Notes: a model not told the origin generated them from the sequence alone. DNA of 64,000 bases from Azonexus sp. (GCA_030696345.1 JAUYSK010000022.1:62001-126000); one strand, 5' to 3'. Shown: positions 46,835 to 57,219, counted from the stretch's first letter. A program made the numbers and translations.

Positions 46835-48259
46835 ATGTCTGGAACGAAAACCACATACAACGATAAGGTCGTACGGCAATTTGCCGTCATGACTGTCATC
46901 TGGGGCATCGTCGGTATGCTTGTCGGTGTCATCATCGCAGCCCAACTGGTTTGGCCGGAACTTAATATCGGCTGGCTACACTTCGGACGCCTGCGTCCGT
47001 TGCACACCAATGCCGTTATTTTTGCGTTCGGTGGCTGTGCGTTGTTTGCAACATCATATTGGTGCGTTCAGCGCACCTGCAGCGCCCGTCTTTGGGGCGG
47101 TCCGCTGGTCCCATTTACTTTCTGGGGTTGGCAAATTGTCATTCTGTTGGCTGCTGTCAGTCTGCCGCTGGGTATCACCACCGGTAAAGAGTATGCCGAA
47201 CTCGAATGGCCTATCGATATCCTGATCACCTTGGTCTGGGTTTCGTATGCCGTAGTTTTCTTCGGTACGATCGCCGTTCGCAAGGTTTCCCACATCTATG
47301 TGGCGAACTGGTTCTTCGGTTCGATGATCATCGCCGTTGCACTGCTGCACCTGGTTAATAGCTGTGAAATTCCGGTTGGTTTCCTGCGTTCCTACTCCTG
47401 CTATGCCGGTGTTCAGGATGCAATGATTCAGTGGTGGTACGGTCACAACGCCGTGGGCTTCTTCCTGACCGCTGGCTTCCTTGGCATGATGTACTACTTC
47501 GTGCCGAAACAGGCTGGTCGTCCGGTTTACTCCTACCGTCTGTCCGTGGTTCACTTCTGGGCCCTGATCTTCACCTACATGTGGGCGGGTCCTCACCACC
47601 TGCACTACACCGCGTTGCCGGACTGGACCCAGTCTGTCGGTATGGTGTTCTCGCTGATTCTGCTGGCTCCGTCCTGGGGTGGCATGATCAACGGCATCAT
47701 GACCCTGTCGGGTGCCTGGCATAAGCTGCGCGACGATCCTATCCTGAAATTCCTGATCACCTCGCTGTCCTTCTACGGTATGTCCACGTTTGAAGGCCCG
47801 ATGATGTCCATCAAGACCGTCAATGCCTTGTCGCATTACACGGACTGGACCGTCGGCCACGTGCACTCTGGTGCTCTTGGCTGGGTGGCCATGGTTTCGA
47901 TCGGTTCCATGTACTACCTGTTGCCCCGCGTATTCGGCAAGAGTGAAATGTTCAGTGTCAAGCTGATGACGGTCCACTTCTGGGTCGCTACCATCGGCAC
48001 CGTGCTGTACATCGCCTCTACCTGGATTTCCGGTGTGATGCAGGGCCTGATGTGGCGTGCGATCAACTCCGACGGTACGCTGGCTTATAGCTTCGTCGAA
48101 AGCGTCAAGGGCTCCTACCCGTTCTGGGCGATCCGTTGGCTGGGTGGTGTGCTGTTCCTGGCCGGTATGCTGATCATGGCTTACAACATGTTCAAGACCA
48201 TGGCTGGTGGTAACACCAAGGACGCGACGATTGTTGTTCCGGTCGCTCATCACGCCTGA
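46835..48259 (+). CDS. ccoN: cbb3-type cytochrome c oxidase subunit I
   Basis: 474 residues, starting at ATG 46835 behind GAGAGGTGG. Twelve helices of the heme-copper oxidase family; [34 protein letters not shown] text ([18 protein letters not shown]) and [16 protein letters not shown] hold the heme and CuB histidines. It is the catalytic subunit that reduces oxygen in the inner membrane at high affinity. First gene of ccoNOQP, under the FNR box. Confidence 0.97.
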   Translation: MSGTKTTYNDKVVRQFAVMTVIWGIVGMLVGVIIAAQLVWPELNIGWLHFGRLRPLHTNAVIFAFGGCALFATSYWCVQRTCSARLWGGPLVPFTFWGWQIVILLAAVSLPLGITTGKEYAELEWPIDILITLVWVSYAVVFFGTIAVRKVSHIYVANWFFGSMIIAVALLHLVNSCEIPVGFLRSYSCYAGVQDAMIQWWYGHNAVGFFLTAGFLGMMYYFVPKQAGRPVYSYRLSVVHFWALIFTYMWAGPHHLHYTALPDWTQSVGMVFSLILLAPSWGGMINGIMTLSGAWHKLRDDPILKFLITSLSFYGMSTFEGPMMSIKTVNALSHYTDWTVGHVHSGALGWVAMVSIGSMYYLLPRVFGKSEMFSVKLMTVHFWVATIGTVLYIASTWISGVMQGLMWRAINSDGTLAYSFVESVKGSYPFWAIRWLGGVLFLAGMLIMAYNMFKTMAGGNTKDATIVVPVAHHA

Positions 48260-48274
48260 TTAGGGGGATTAATA

Positions 48275-48910
48275 ATGATCAAGCACGAGCAAATTGAGAA
48301 GAACGTAGGCCTGCTAATCGTTCTCACGCTGTTTGTTGTACTGTGGGGTGGTTTGCTGGAAATCGTTCCGCTCTTCTTCCAAAAATCAACCACGACACCG
48401 GTTGAAGGCCTCAAGGCTTACTCGGCTGAAGCTGTGGCCGGGCGCGAAGTCTATCTGCGGGAAGGCTGCTACAACTGCCATTCCCAGATGATCCGCCCGT
48501 TCCGTGCTGAAACCGAGCGCTACGGCCATTACTCCGTTGCTGGCGAGTTTGTCTATGACCATCCGTTCCAGTGGGGTTCCAAGCGTACCGGTCCGGATCT
48601 TCACCGTGTTGGCGGTCGCTACTCTGACGAGTGGCAGCGTGCCCACCTGATTAATCCGCGTGACGTGGTGCCGGAATCGAACATGCCTGCCTTTGCTTTC
48701 CTGGCCAATACCAAGGCCAAGGATTCGGTAGCTGCCGATATCGAAGGAAAGATGGGTGCCTTGCGCATGCTGGCCAATCTTCGTGGTTTGCCGACCTACT
48801 CTGATGCAGAGATCAAGGGTGCCAAGGCCACCATTGGCGACAAGACTGAACTTGATGTTCTGATTGTCTACCTCCAGGGGCTCGGTACGGCCCTGAAGAC
48901 AGCCAATTAA
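48275..48910 (+). CDS. ccoO: cbb3-type cytochrome c oxidase subunit II (mono-heme)
   Basis: 211 residues: one N-terminal helix and a heme c site CYNCH, with methionine ligand region MPAFAFL. It passes electrons from CcoP to CcoN. Lies 15 bases after ccoN. Confidence 0.97.
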   Translation: MIKHEQIEKNVGLLIVLTLFVVLWGGLLEIVPLFFQKSTTTPVEGLKAYSAEAVAGREVYLREGCYNCHSQMIRPFRAETERYGHYSVAGEFVYDHPFQWGSKRTGPDLHRVGGRYSDEWQRAHLINPRDVVPESNMPAFAFLANTKAKDSVAADIEGKMGALRMLANLRGLPTYSDAEIKGAKATIGDKTELDVLIVYLQGLGTALKTAN

Positions 48911-48915
48911 TAGCC

Positions 48916-49092
48916 ATGGACATCAACGATCTGCGTTCGATGACGACGGTTTTTGGGTTGCTTTGTTTCCTGGGAATCGTTGGTTGGGCTTACGCCAAAG
49001 GTAGCAAGAAGGGGTTTGACGAAGCTGCCAACCTGCCGTTCGCAGAAGAAGATGATGAGGGTGTGACGTCTCGTACGTCGCACCCGCGCTGA
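48916..49092 (+). CDS. ccoQ: cbb3 oxidase subunit IV CcoQ
   Basis: 58 residues, beginning MDINDLRSMTTVFGLLCFLG. One helix (about 8-27) and a charged tail, typical of CcoQ, which stabilises the complex. Located between ccoO and ccoP with 5 and 14 bases spacing. Confidence 0.92.
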   Translation: MDINDLRSMTTVFGLLCFLGIVGWAYAKGSKKGFDEAANLPFAEEDDEGVTSRTSHPR

Positions 49093-49106
49093 AAAAAGGA
49101 AAGCAA

Positions 49107-50006
49107 ATGAGCGATTTCGTTAGCGATTTTTGGAACCTGTACGTAATAGTCATCGTTACGGCAAGTATTCTTGCCTGCGTGGTGCTGTTGATTGTCCAGG
49201 GAAAAGCGACTTTCACGCCAGGCAAGACCATGGGTCACGTCTGGGATGAAAATCTTGAGGAATACAACAATCCGATGCCACGTTGGTGGACCTGGATGTT
49301 TGTTATTACCGTAGTTTTTGCGTTTGTCTATCTTGCGCTGTATCCCGGCCTTGGCAACTTCAAGGGCATGCTTGGCTGGACTTCTGTCGGCCAACACAAG
49401 ATTGAAGTTGACAAGATGAATGCCGTTGTCAAACCGTTGTTCGACAAGTACCTGGCCATGGATCTCAAGGCAGTGGCTGGTGACAAGCAGGCCAACGAAA
49501 TGGGCAAACGCATGTACCTGACCTACTGCATGCAGTGTCATGGTGCTGACGCCCGTGGTTCCAAGGGCTTCCCGAATCTGACCGACTCCGACTGGCTGTA
49601 TGGCGGGGAGCCGGAACAGATCAAGGAAACCTTGAATAACGGCCGTATGGGTGTCATGCCTCCGCATGCTCAACTCGGTGCTGATACCATCAAGGATCTT
49701 GCCAACTTCGTCCGTTCGCTGTCCGGTTTGCCGAATGACTCTGTTCGTGCAGCCAAGGGCAAGGAAGCCTTTGCCTCCACCGGCTGCCTCGGCTGCCACG
49801 GTGCCGAAGGTACCGGGATGCACGCACTTGGTGCTCCTAATCTGACCGACAAGGTTTGGCTGTATGGTTCCTCGGAAGCGACCATCATCGAGACGATCAC
49901 CAATGGTCGTCAGAACAAGATGCCGGCCTGGAAGGAATTCCTCGGCGATGCCAAGATCCATCTGTTGTCTGCCTACGTGCTCAGCCTGAGCCAAGGCGCC
50001 AAGTAA
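49107..50006 (+). CDS. ccoP: cbb3-type cytochrome c oxidase subunit III (di-heme)
   Basis: 299 residues. Two N-terminal helices with GHVWDENLEEYNNPMPRWW between them, then two cytochrome c domains with CMQCH and CLGCH. It accepts electrons from soluble cytochrome c. The end of the ccoNOQP unit is marked by a terminator. Confidence 0.97.
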   Translation: MSDFVSDFWNLYVIVIVTASILACVVLLIVQGKATFTPGKTMGHVWDENLEEYNNPMPRWWTWMFVITVVFAFVYLALYPGLGNFKGMLGWTSVGQHKIEVDKMNAVVKPLFDKYLAMDLKAVAGDKQANEMGKRMYLTYCMQCHGADARGSKGFPNLTDSDWLYGGEPEQIKETLNNGRMGVMPPHAQLGADTIKDLANFVRSLSGLPNDSVRAAKGKEAFASTGCLGCHGAEGTGMHALGAPNLTDKVWLYGSSEATIIETITNGRQNKMPAWKEFLGDAKIHLLSAYVLSLSQGAK

Positions 50007-50016
50007 ATTGGCAAGA

Positions 50017-50042
50017 ACGGGGCGGCTTGCCGCCCCGTTTTT
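50017..50042 (+). terminator. Terminator after ccoP
   Basis: 9-bp GC-rich stem ACGGGGCGG/CCGCCCCGT, CTTG loop, T run. Confidence 0.93.
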
Positions 50043-50063
50043 CATTTTCGATATCAGCGATCA

Positions 50064-50077
50064 CTGATCAGTATCAA
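50064..50077 (+). promoter_or_regulatory. FNR/ANR-type box upstream of ccoG
   Basis: CTGATCAGTATCAA matches TTGAT-N4-ATCAA at 9 of 10 positions. It lies 65 bases before the ccoG ATG, so ccoGH has its own low-oxygen control. Confidence 0.7.
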
Positions 50078-50141
50078 AATTACGTTGGGGCTTTGGCGCC
50101 AATACGCCTACTAGCGTAATTCTGATACGGCTACCGCTACC

Positions 50142-51560
50142 ATGGAACCCACCCAAGACAACATTCAACCCAAGTCCGCTGACCAGGCCGCTGTTGTTTC
50201 TTTCTACGAGAAACACAAGAAGGTCTATATCCGTGACGTCAAAGGTTGGTGGAATACTTGGCGTTGGGTTCTGGTCTGGGTTACCCAGATACTGTTTTAC
50301 GCAACGCCCTGGCTGGTTTGGAATGATCGCCAGGCGGTGTTGCTGCACCTTGTCGAGCGTAAGTTCTACTTGTTTGGTTTGGTGCTATGGCCGCAGGATG
50401 TCTTTTATCTGGCCTTGCTGCTGATTGTCTCGGCTTATGCACTCTTCCTGTTCACCGCAATTGCCGGGCGATTGTTCTGCGGTTACGCGTGCCCACAAAC
50501 GGTCTACACCGAAATTTTCATGTGGGTGGAGAACCGGATCGAAGGCGATCGTGCTGCTCGCCTGAAACTGGACAACGGGCCGATGACTGCCCGCAAGTTC
50601 GGCCTGAAGGCGATGAAGCATGCTATCTGGCTGCTCATTTCATTGTGGACCGGATTCACGCTGGTTGCTTACTTCACCCCAGTTAATGAGTTGCTGGCGG
50701 CATTGCCTTTCGAACTCTCCGGCTGGGAGTTGTTCTGGACCTTTTTTTACTCCGGGTTCTGCTACATGCAAGCGGGATTCCTGCGCGAGCAGGTATGTAA
50801 ATACATGTGTCCCTATGCGCGGTTTCAGGGTGTCATGTTTGACCCGGATACCCTCATCATCACCTATGATCCGGAGCGTGGCGAGCCGCGGAGTGTTCGT
50901 AAAAAAGGGGTCGATGCGAAGGCTGCCGGCCTGGGCGATTGTATCGATTGCGGATTATGCGTGGTGGTCTGCCCCACCGGGATTGATATCCGCAAGGGGC
51001 AGCAGTACGAATGCATTGGTTGCGGTGCCTGTATCGACGCCTGCGACCCGGTGATGGATAAAATTGGTTTGCCGCGTGGCCTGATCCGCTACACGACTGA
51101 AAATGCGTTGACTCAACATTTTTCGTCCAGTGATGTGCTTGGGCATATCCTGCGTCCGCGCATCATTTTATACACAGCGATTCTGACGGCGATTACCATC
51201 GCTGCCATCTGGTCGCTGGCAGTCCGTGTTCCGCTCAAGGTTGACGTCATTCGCGATCGCTCTACCTTGGCGCGAGAGGCAGATGATGGCCATATCGAGA
51301 ATGTCTATAACCTCAAGATCATGAATACCACCGAAGAACCGAAGCGTTATGCGCTGTCGGTAGAGGGGATGGAGGGAATTGAAGTTGTTGGTGAGCATAT
51401 TGTTGAAGTTGGTAGCGCGCAAAACCATGAAGTGACCGTTGTGGTTCGTGTCCCGCCGGAAGCTGGAAAAAAGGGAGCGAACACAATTTATTTTGATATC
51501 AAGGCCCAGAATCACGACAAAATCGCGGTTCACGAAAAAGCCTCTTTCCTGATGCCCTGA
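50142..51560 (+). CDS. ccoG: cbb3 maturation protein CcoG (RdxA/FixG)
   Basis: 472 residues. Membrane part with CGYACPQ and CKYMCPY, then two ferredoxin clusters (CIDCGLCVVVCPTG and CIGCGACIDACDP) and a C-terminal immunoglobulin-like domain. It reduces Cu(II) to Cu(I) for delivery to the oxidase. Followed by ccoH after 2 bases. Confidence 0.96.
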   Translation: MEPTQDNIQPKSADQAAVVSFYEKHKKVYIRDVKGWWNTWRWVLVWVTQILFYATPWLVWNDRQAVLLHLVERKFYLFGLVLWPQDVFYLALLLIVSAYALFLFTAIAGRLFCGYACPQTVYTEIFMWVENRIEGDRAARLKLDNGPMTARKFGLKAMKHAIWLLISLWTGFTLVAYFTPVNELLAALPFELSGWELFWTFFYSGFCYMQAGFLREQVCKYMCPYARFQGVMFDPDTLIITYDPERGEPRSVRKKGVDAKAAGLGDCIDCGLCVVVCPTGIDIRKGQQYECIGCGACIDACDPVMDKIGLPRGLIRYTTENALTQHFSSSDVLGHILRPRIILYTAILTAITIAAIWSLAVRVPLKVDVIRDRSTLAREADDGHIENVYNLKIMNTTEEPKRYALSVEGMEGIEVVGEHIVEVGSAQNHEVTVVVRVPPEAGKKGANTIYFDIKAQNHDKIAVHEKASFLMP

Positions 51561-51562
51561 AC

Positions 51563-52084
51563 ATGAGCAATTCAATGACTTTACGTAGCGACAATCAACC
51601 CTGGTACAAAGAGCCCTGGCCGTGGTTTCTGATGTCTGGTCCGGCGATCGTTATCGTCGCCGGCTTCATTACACTCTGGCTGGCCATTGATAGTAATGAT
51701 GGCTTGGTGACGGATGATTATTACAAGCAAGGTTTGGCAGTGAATCAGCGACTGCACCGCGACCAGCAGGCGGCCAGCCTGGGTTTGCGCGCTGACCTGA
51801 TGCGTTCGGACCTGAATCTGCGCCTGCTGATTGGTGCCGATACTTCTTCAAAGGTGCCCGAAGCGATTGTCCTCAAATTGGCTCACCTGACCCGGGCTGG
51901 TCAGGATCAGGCTGTGCAGATGGTTTCTGAGGGGCAAGGGTTTTACAGCGGCAAGATGAGCGCTGATGTATCTGGACGTTGGCTTGTCTCCATTGAAGAT
52001 CCGGCAGGGCAGTGGCGGCTTCAGGGAGAGTGGCAGGCTGATTCAGTGGAACCGCTTCGCCTGACAGCGAAGGCGGAAAAGTAG
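51563..52084 (+). CDS. ccoH: cbb3 assembly protein CcoH (FixH)
   Basis: 173 residues. WYKEPWPWFLMSGPAIVIVAGFITLWLA is the FixH anchor (shown in part: one helix, about 20-42), followed by DDYYKQGLAVNQ and a periplasmic domain. FixH is required early in oxidase assembly. Usual neighbour of ccoG. Confidence 0.93.
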   Translation: MSNSMTLRSDNQPWYKEPWPWFLMSGPAIVIVAGFITLWLAIDSNDGLVTDDYYKQGLAVNQRLHRDQQAASLGLRADLMRSDLNLRLLIGADTSSKVPEAIVLKLAHLTRAGQDQAVQMVSEGQGFYSGKMSADVSGRWLVSIEDPAGQWRLQGEWQADSVEPLRLTAKAEK

Positions 52085-52111
52085 TTTTAATCTGTTACTG
52101 GGAGGTGGCAT

Positions 52112-52252
52112 ATGGCTTGGGAACTTTTGTTTAATAGTGATTTCGGTCTGATGAGTCTTGCCGTTATTGTTGGCGTACTGGTAATCGGCGTCTGGATGGG
52201 CAAGATGTATTCATCCAAGATCGACGAAGAGACCCGCAAACTCGGCAAATAA
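52112..52252 (+). CDS. DUF3149-like small membrane protein
   Basis: 46 residues, ATG 52112 behind GGGAGG. Text reads MAWELLFNSDFGLMSLAVIV, then a helix and a charged tail (KIDEETRKLGK). It resembles DUF3149 proteins. One membrane helix; 27 bases after ccoH, so it may be part of the same transcript. Function unknown. Confidence 0.75.
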   Translation: MAWELLFNSDFGLMSLAVIVGVLVIGVWMGKMYSSKIDEETRKLGK

Positions 52253-52291
52253 GTCGTTGCAAGCATATCCGCTCTTTTGAGTGGACCAATT

Positions 52292-52327
52292 CCCCCGTAC
52301 GGTTTGCCGTCGGGGGATTATTTTTTT
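52292..52327 (+). terminator. Terminator after the ccoGH unit
   Basis: Imperfect stem (CCCCCGTACGG with CCGTCGGGGG, one bulge) followed by a T-rich tract. Confidence 0.8.
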
Positions 52328-52350
52328 GGTGTAGAGCTATTCTAAAAAGC

Positions 52351-53025
52351 ATGCTGTTTCGCGCCATTGGGATTTCGTTGCTACTCCATTTGATGGTTTT
52401 TGCCGGTTCCCGTGCGCAGGAAAGTCGGGCTCCGCCATTTGTCGTGCTGGGCGTATTGCATGCCACGCTTATTTCGCCATTACCCAAAGAGAATGTGGGG
52501 CGGGCAATCGCAATACCGCCAGTACCTTCAAAACCCAAGGACGTGTTGCAACGCAAGCTATTGGCAACAGAGCCATCGCAGAATGCTCCCTTGGTTTTGC
52601 CTCAAAATTCAGTGTCCACCGCAGCAATTGAGCCGCAGGTCGCTGAACCTCGCGATGGCCCTGGCGAGGCGCAGCGTCTAACAGATGCAAGTCGCTCTTC
52701 TATGAGCGAATTTCCAGAAACCCTGAGTGCCGATGGAATGCGGCAATATCGGTTGAATCTGGCTCGGGAAGCCCGCCGTTACAAACGTTATCCGGCAATT
52801 GCCCGTGAGCGCGGGTGGCAGGGTGAGGTCATTGTTAACATCAGGGCTGCCTCGGGCTTGAGTGTTCCGATGATTACATTGGGAAAAACCAGTGGGTATG
52901 CCGAGTTGGATGCGCAGGCGCTGGAGATGATGGAAAACGCCACTCGATTAGCCGCTGTCCCCGAGAGTCTGCGCGGCCGCCCGTTTGTTATCAATCTACC
53001 GGTGCACTACCGGTTGGACGATTGA
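52351..53025 (+). CDS. TonB-like energy transducer
   Basis: 224 residues. An N-terminal hydrophobic segment (about 3-19), a Pro-rich middle part and a C-terminal TonB domain with YKRYPAIARERGWQGEVIV (the YP signature) and INLPVHYRL. It couples the proton motive force to outer membrane receptors. The middle is short for a classic TonB, and exbB/exbD are not next to it. It overlaps the convergent Nudix gene by 19 bases. Confidence 0.85.
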   Translation: MLFRAIGISLLLHLMVFAGSRAQESRAPPFVVLGVLHATLISPLPKENVGRAIAIPPVPSKPKDVLQRKLLATEPSQNAPLVLPQNSVSTAAIEPQVAEPRDGPGEAQRLTDASRSSMSEFPETLSADGMRQYRLNLAREARRYKRYPAIARERGWQGEVIVNIRAASGLSVPMITLGKTSGYAELDAQALEMMENATRLAAVPESLRGRPFVINLPVHYRLDD

Positions 53026-53564
53026 ATCTCCGGAGATGCCAACGCCGTTTCATGAAAGCTGTATTGACCGCTACTCCGATCAACAAGGTATTGTTCCAGG
53101 CAGAGTGCAACACTGCGGAAAGATAGATCGGACCAGGGAATATCTTCCGCCAGGAAAAGGTTAACCTCCAGACTTTCCTCGCCAGCAGAGTATTCTGGAC
53201 TGGCAAGTCGGCCACGATAGAAAAGGTGAACCTGATTGATGTGCGCGATGCTGACCATCGCAAACGGCGCATCAATGAGAATTCGTGCCCCGGCCTCTTC
53301 AAGTGTTTCGCGGCTGGCCGCTTGAGCAGTCGTTTCACCATTTTCCATGAATCCGGCAGGAAGCGTCCAGAAGCCCAGCCGGGGTTCAATCGCTCGTTTG
53401 CAGAGCAGAATCCGTCCTTCAAACTCGGCGACACAGCCAACCACCAGGCGTGGATTCTCATAATGAATGTGGCCGCAGGTGTTGCAAATATGGCGAGGGA
53501 GGGAGTCGCCAACCGGGATGGCGAAGAAAACGTCAGAGCCGCATTGGTTGCAGTAACGAATCAC
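53007..53564 (-). CDS. Nudix hydrolase with zinc ribbon
   Basis: 185 residues, from GTG 53564 (longer GTG at 53648 is possible). Zinc ribbon YCNQCGSDV with CNTCGHIHYENPR is followed by the Nudix box GFMENGETTAQAASRETLEE. Such proteins hydrolyse nucleoside diphosphate derivatives, as NADH pyrophosphatase-like enzymes do; exact substrate unknown. Neither start has a clear ribosome site; the shorter fits the family start. Confidence 0.82.
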   Translation of the reverse strand: MIRYCNQCGSDVFFAIPVGDSLPRHICNTCGHIHYENPRLVVGCVAEFEGRILLCKRAIEPRLGFWTLPAGFMENGETTAQAASRETLEEAGARILIDAPFAMVSIAHINQVHLFYRGRLASPEYSAGEESLEVNLFLAEDIPWSDLSFRSVALCLEQYLVDRSSGQYSFHETALASPEIQSSNR

Positions 53565-53656
53565 GGAAATGCCAGCCTGTTTGAGATTGATCCCGAGTTT
53601 ATCACCGCGAAGTTGAGCTTGCCCCAGTCTTGCTCCGGGAAAGCACACTTCTTCCT

Positions 53657-53686
53657 TTGGACTCTGACGATGCCTGTGGCTACAAT
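53657..53686 (+). promoter_or_regulatory. Possible promoter of the mot-che unit
   Basis: TTGGAC at 53657-53662 and TACAAT at 53681-53686, 18 bases apart, 63 bases ahead of motA. Weak -35; no good sigma-28 site seen. Confidence 0.3.
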
Positions 53687-53749
53687 AGCGAAGAATAACA
53701 AATACGCGAATCTGTACCAGTCGAGCGCTGGTGCCCCGGGGGAGGTTGC

Positions 53750-54607
53750 ATGTTTCTAATCGTCGGTTACGTCATCATTCTGGCATCTGCGCTGGGAACC
53801 TATTCGGTTCACGGTAGCCTTCTCGCGCTCTGGGTGCCGCTTGAGTACGTCGCAATTATCGGCCTGACGATTGGTTACTTTGTTGCCGCCAATAACGTTG
53901 GAATCATGAAGGCGACCGTAGGGGCCATCCCGGGGATACTGAAAGGCTCGAAATACAATAAGGCTTATTACGTCGATGCTTTGGCGATGCTTTTCGAGAT
54001 TCTTGCCAAGGTCCGGAAAGAGGGTTTGATGTCCATCGAGGGTGACATCGAAAATCCTGAAGCCAGCCCGATATTCAGCAAATATCCCGCTTTGTTGCAC
54101 GATCATCATGTGATCGAGTTCACTACCGATTATTTGCGCATGATGGTTGGCGGCAACCTCAATACCGTGGAAATCGAAAGCCTGATGGATGTCGAGCTGG
54201 AAACGCACCATCATGAGGCAGCCGAGCCTGGGCATGTCGTCTCCAACGTTGCCGGTGCCGTGCCTGCATTCGGTATCGTGGTGGCCGTGATGGGTGTGGT
54301 CAATGTGATGGGCTCGGTGGGCAGCCCGCCAGCCGTACTGGGCAAAATGATCGGCGGAGCGCTGGTTGGCACCTTTCTCGGTATCCTCATCGCCTACGGT
54401 TTTGTCGAACCCGTTGCAAAGTTGCTGGAACAAAAGGCACATGGCGACGCAAAAATTTATCAGTTGATCAAGATGGTTCTGCTGGCTTCAATGTCCGGTT
54501 ATGCGCCGCAGGTGGCCATCGAGTTTGGGCGAAAAACGCTTGGCTCGCATGATCGTCCTGGTTTCGTCGAGCTTGAAGAAGAACTCAAGGCACGCAAGGG
54601 CAAATAA
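53750..54607 (+). CDS. motA: Flagellar motor stator protein MotA
   Basis: 285 residues, four helices, ATG behind GGGGGAGG. GKMIGGALVGTFLGILIAYGF and the cytoplasmic loop with DYLRMMVGG fit MotA. It forms the proton channel of the stator with MotB. First gene of a motility-chemotaxis group; fli genes are not in the window. Confidence 0.96.
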   Translation: MFLIVGYVIILASALGTYSVHGSLLALWVPLEYVAIIGLTIGYFVAANNVGIMKATVGAIPGILKGSKYNKAYYVDALAMLFEILAKVRKEGLMSIEGDIENPEASPIFSKYPALLHDHHVIEFTTDYLRMMVGGNLNTVEIESLMDVELETHHHEAAEPGHVVSNVAGAVPAFGIVVAVMGVVNVMGSVGSPPAVLGKMIGGALVGTFLGILIAYGFVEPVAKLLEQKAHGDAKIYQLIKMVLLASMSGYAPQVAIEFGRKTLGSHDRPGFVELEEELKARKGK

Positions 54608-54632
54608 GCCCAACTATCCCTGATTCGAGAAG

Positions 54633-55580
54633 ATGAGCGACGACTCCACCCGCCCCATAGTCATCAAACGCAAGAAGGTTGTTGCGGGCGGTGCGCATGG
54701 TGGCGCCTGGAAAATTGCCTATGCCGACTTCGTGACGGCGATGATGGCGTTCTTCCTGCTGATGTGGCTACTCGGTTCGACCGCCAAAGGTGATTTGGCA
54801 GGGATTGCCGATCACTTCCAGAACCCGATGAAGGTTGCCATGACCGGTGGCAGTGGGGCTGGCGATGCCACCAGTATTCTGCAAGGCGGTGGCAAGGATC
54901 TGACGCGTCAAGCCGGACAGGTCAAAAAAGGGGACGTCGAGGCCAAGAAAACGACTTCTTTTTCCAAGGAGGCGCAGGCGGAGTTTCGTCGCAAGGAGCA
55001 GGAGCGCCTTGAGGCGCTGAAAGCCGATATTGAAAAAATGATCGAAAAGAGTCCTCAGCTGGCTCAGTTCAAGAAACAGTTGTTACTCGACATCACCTCT
55101 GAAGGTTTGCGCATCCAGATTGTTGATGAACAGAATCGACCCATGTTCGACTCTGGTGGGGCCGAGCTCAAGCCTTACACGCGAGATATTCTGCGGCAGA
55201 TCGGCAAGGCGCTGAACGGCGTGAGCAATCGTATCAGCCTGGCCGGCCATACCGACGCCGCGCAGTTTGTTGGTGGGACTCAGGGATTTTCCAATTGGGA
55301 GCTGTCCTCCAATCGTGCCAATGCCTCAAGGCGAGAACTGGTTGTTGGCGGGATGGACGACTCCAAGGTGTTGCGGGTTGTCGGCCTGGCTTCCACTGTC
55401 CTGTTTGACAAAAATGACCCTTTAAACTCGGTCAACCGCAGGATCAGCATTGTGGTGCTGAATCAGAAGACCGAGATGGCCATCCTTCAGGAGGAGGGGC
55501 CAGAATCCGAAATATCGAATGAGGAGGCTGTTCCGGAAGGTCTGAAACTGCCCGGTGTCGGAAAAGGAACTTCCGGTTGA
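54633..55580 (+). CDS. motB: Flagellar motor stator protein MotB
   Basis: 315 residues. Helix [21 protein letters not shown] contains the essential proton-binding Asp; a plug segment and an OmpA-like peptidoglycan-binding domain ([27 protein letters not shown]) follow. 25 bases after motA. Confidence 0.96.
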   Translation: MSDDSTRPIVIKRKKVVAGGAHGGAWKIAYADFVTAMMAFFLLMWLLGSTAKGDLAGIADHFQNPMKVAMTGGSGAGDATSILQGGGKDLTRQAGQVKKGDVEAKKTTSFSKEAQAEFRRKEQERLEALKADIEKMIEKSPQLAQFKKQLLLDITSEGLRIQIVDEQNRPMFDSGGAELKPYTRDILRQIGKALNGVSNRISLAGHTDAAQFVGGTQGFSNWELSSNRANASRRELVVGGMDDSKVLRVVGLASTVLFDKNDPLNSVNRRISIVVLNQKTEMAILQEEGPESEISNEEAVPEGLKLPGVGKGTSG

Positions 55581-55617
55581 TAGCCAATTGCTTCGAGTTC
55601 GACTCGAAAGGTATGTC

Positions 55618-56835
55618 ATGAGCGGAAACAACAAATTGCTTCTGATCGGCACGGGGTGGGCATTGATTGTTTTTGCCACCTTGCTGGCTGTGGTCCCCGA
55701 GGCTCGTTCGGCGTCAGTTGTTTTCGCCGCTGTCGTACTCCTGGCAGGTTGGCTGCTTGCTGGCAGTTTTAATGGCTCGGCGGGTCGTGAGGCGTCACCA
55801 TTGAATGACAGTGCTCGGGTGGACCGGATGGTTGTCGACCAAACCAGCGCGGCAATCGTGCGCGTCTCCAGAGAGGTTTCACTGCAGGTTAGTGAAATTC
55901 GTGGCGAGGTTGATCGCTCACAGGTCATCTTTACCGAGGCGATTGGAAAGCTGATTACCAGCTTCCAGCATTTGAATTCGCAGGTTCAGCGTCAGCAACA
56001 GCTTGGCATGGAGGTCATCGCTCCGGATACGAATGGCGAGGGAGGCGGCGGGTTTCATGCCTTCGCGAAGAAGACTTCCGATACTTTGCGGCAGTTCGTT
56101 GATAGCGTGATTGAAAACTCGCGTCTGGCAATGTCCGTAGTCGAGATGAGTGATCGTATTTCAAGTCAGATGCGTGAAGTGCGTGGCGTGCTAGGCGAGA
56201 TCGAGGGCATCGCCAAGCAGACCAATCTGCTGGCGCTCAATGCAGCCATTGAGGCAGCACGTGCGGGAGAGGCGGGACGGGGCTTTGCTGTGGTGGCCGA
56301 TGAGGTGCGCGATCTTTCCGGGCGAACCAACCATTTCAGTCAGCAGATTCGTGGCTCGCTGTCCAAGATGCAGGTGACGATCGAGGCCACCGAGACAGCA
56401 ATCAACAAGATGGCTGGTCAGGATATGTCGTTTGCGTTGACTTCAAAGGGAGACGTTGAGCAGGCGATGATCGGGATTGAAAGTGTCAATCTGCGAAACG
56501 GTCTAACGATGGCAGAGTTGAACCTGATTGCCGAGCAGGTAGAGGTATCAATTAATCAGGCCATCGTTTCCCTGCAGTTTCAGGACATGGTCACCCAGTT
56601 GTTGGGGCATGTCACCCGGCGCCTTGATGTTCTAGACGAAATTGCCGCGGACGAAGAGAAATTAGTGGCCATACTGCGGGATACTGGCAACCCGGACAAT
56701 ATGGTGTCCGAAATAGAGCGCATTCGTGAGCACGTCGAAATGCTTTCACAGAAACTAAGTGCCCTGAAACAGGGCGTTGATAACAATCCCGTCAGTCAAA
56801 CCGGCTTTTCCAGCGGCGACGTCGAGTTGTTCTGA
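55618..56835 (+). CDS. Methyl-accepting chemotaxis protein without a periplasmic sensor
   Basis: 405 residues, starting at ATG 55618; an in-frame GTG at 55555 overlaps motB and is less likely. Two close membrane helices (about 7-23 and 33-48) leave almost no periplasmic loop. The MA domain has the signalling tip [27 protein letters not shown], shown here in part. A further segment ([19 protein letters not shown]) follows. It probably senses a cytoplasmic or membrane signal and passes it to CheA-CheW. Confidence 0.85.
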   Translation: MSGNNKLLLIGTGWALIVFATLLAVVPEARSASVVFAAVVLLAGWLLAGSFNGSAGREASPLNDSARVDRMVVDQTSAAIVRVSREVSLQVSEIRGEVDRSQVIFTEAIGKLITSFQHLNSQVQRQQQLGMEVIAPDTNGEGGGGFHAFAKKTSDTLRQFVDSVIENSRLAMSVVEMSDRISSQMREVRGVLGEIEGIAKQTNLLALNAAIEAARAGEAGRGFAVVADEVRDLSGRTNHFSQQIRGSLSKMQVTIEATETAINKMAGQDMSFALTSKGDVEQAMIGIESVNLRNGLTMAELNLIAEQVEVSINQAIVSLQFQDMVTQLLGHVTRRLDVLDEIAADEEKLVAILRDTGNPDNMVSEIERIREHVEMLSQKLSALKQGVDNNPVSQTGFSSGDVELF

Positions 56836-56853
56836 TTTTAAAACGAGGAAAAA

Positions 56854-57219
56854 ATGGCGAAAACCGTTCTAGCAGTTGATGACTCTGCCTCCATCCGTCA
56901 GATGGTGTCGTTTACGCTCAAGAGTGCTGGCTACGATGTCGTCGAGGCCGTCGATGGCATGGATGGTCTGGATAAGGCCAAGGCCAAGAGCGTCAACCTT
57001 ATTCTTACCGATCAGAACATGCCGCGCATGGATGGCCTGACCCTGATCAAGAATTTGCGCGGCTTGCCCCAGTATGCCTCGACGCCCATCCTGATGCTGA
57101 CTACAGAGTCCTCGGATGCGATGAAGGCCCAGGGGCGCGCTGCCGGTGCCACTGGCTGGCTGGTTAAACCCTTTGATCCGCAAAAACTGATCGAAGTCGT
57201 GCGCAAGGTAATCGGCTAA
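56854..57219 (+). CDS. cheY: Chemotaxis response regulator CheY
   Basis: 121 residues, a lone receiver domain with Asp9-Asp10, phosphoacceptor Asp53 (LILTDQNMP) and Lys in VKPF. It is phosphorylated by CheA and binds FliM at the motor. 18 bases after the receptor gene, 90 before cheA. Confidence 0.96.
   Translation: MAKTVLAVDDSASIRQMVSFTLKSAGYDVVEAVDGMDGLDKAKAKSVNLILTDQNMPRMDGLTLIKNLRGLPQYASTPILMLTTESSDAMKAQGRAAGATGWLVKPFDPQKLIEVVRKVIG

Noticed and set aside
47054..48253. Open frame of 399 codons on the minus strand
   Set aside because: Antisense to ccoN; rich in His, Arg and Gln, no family features.
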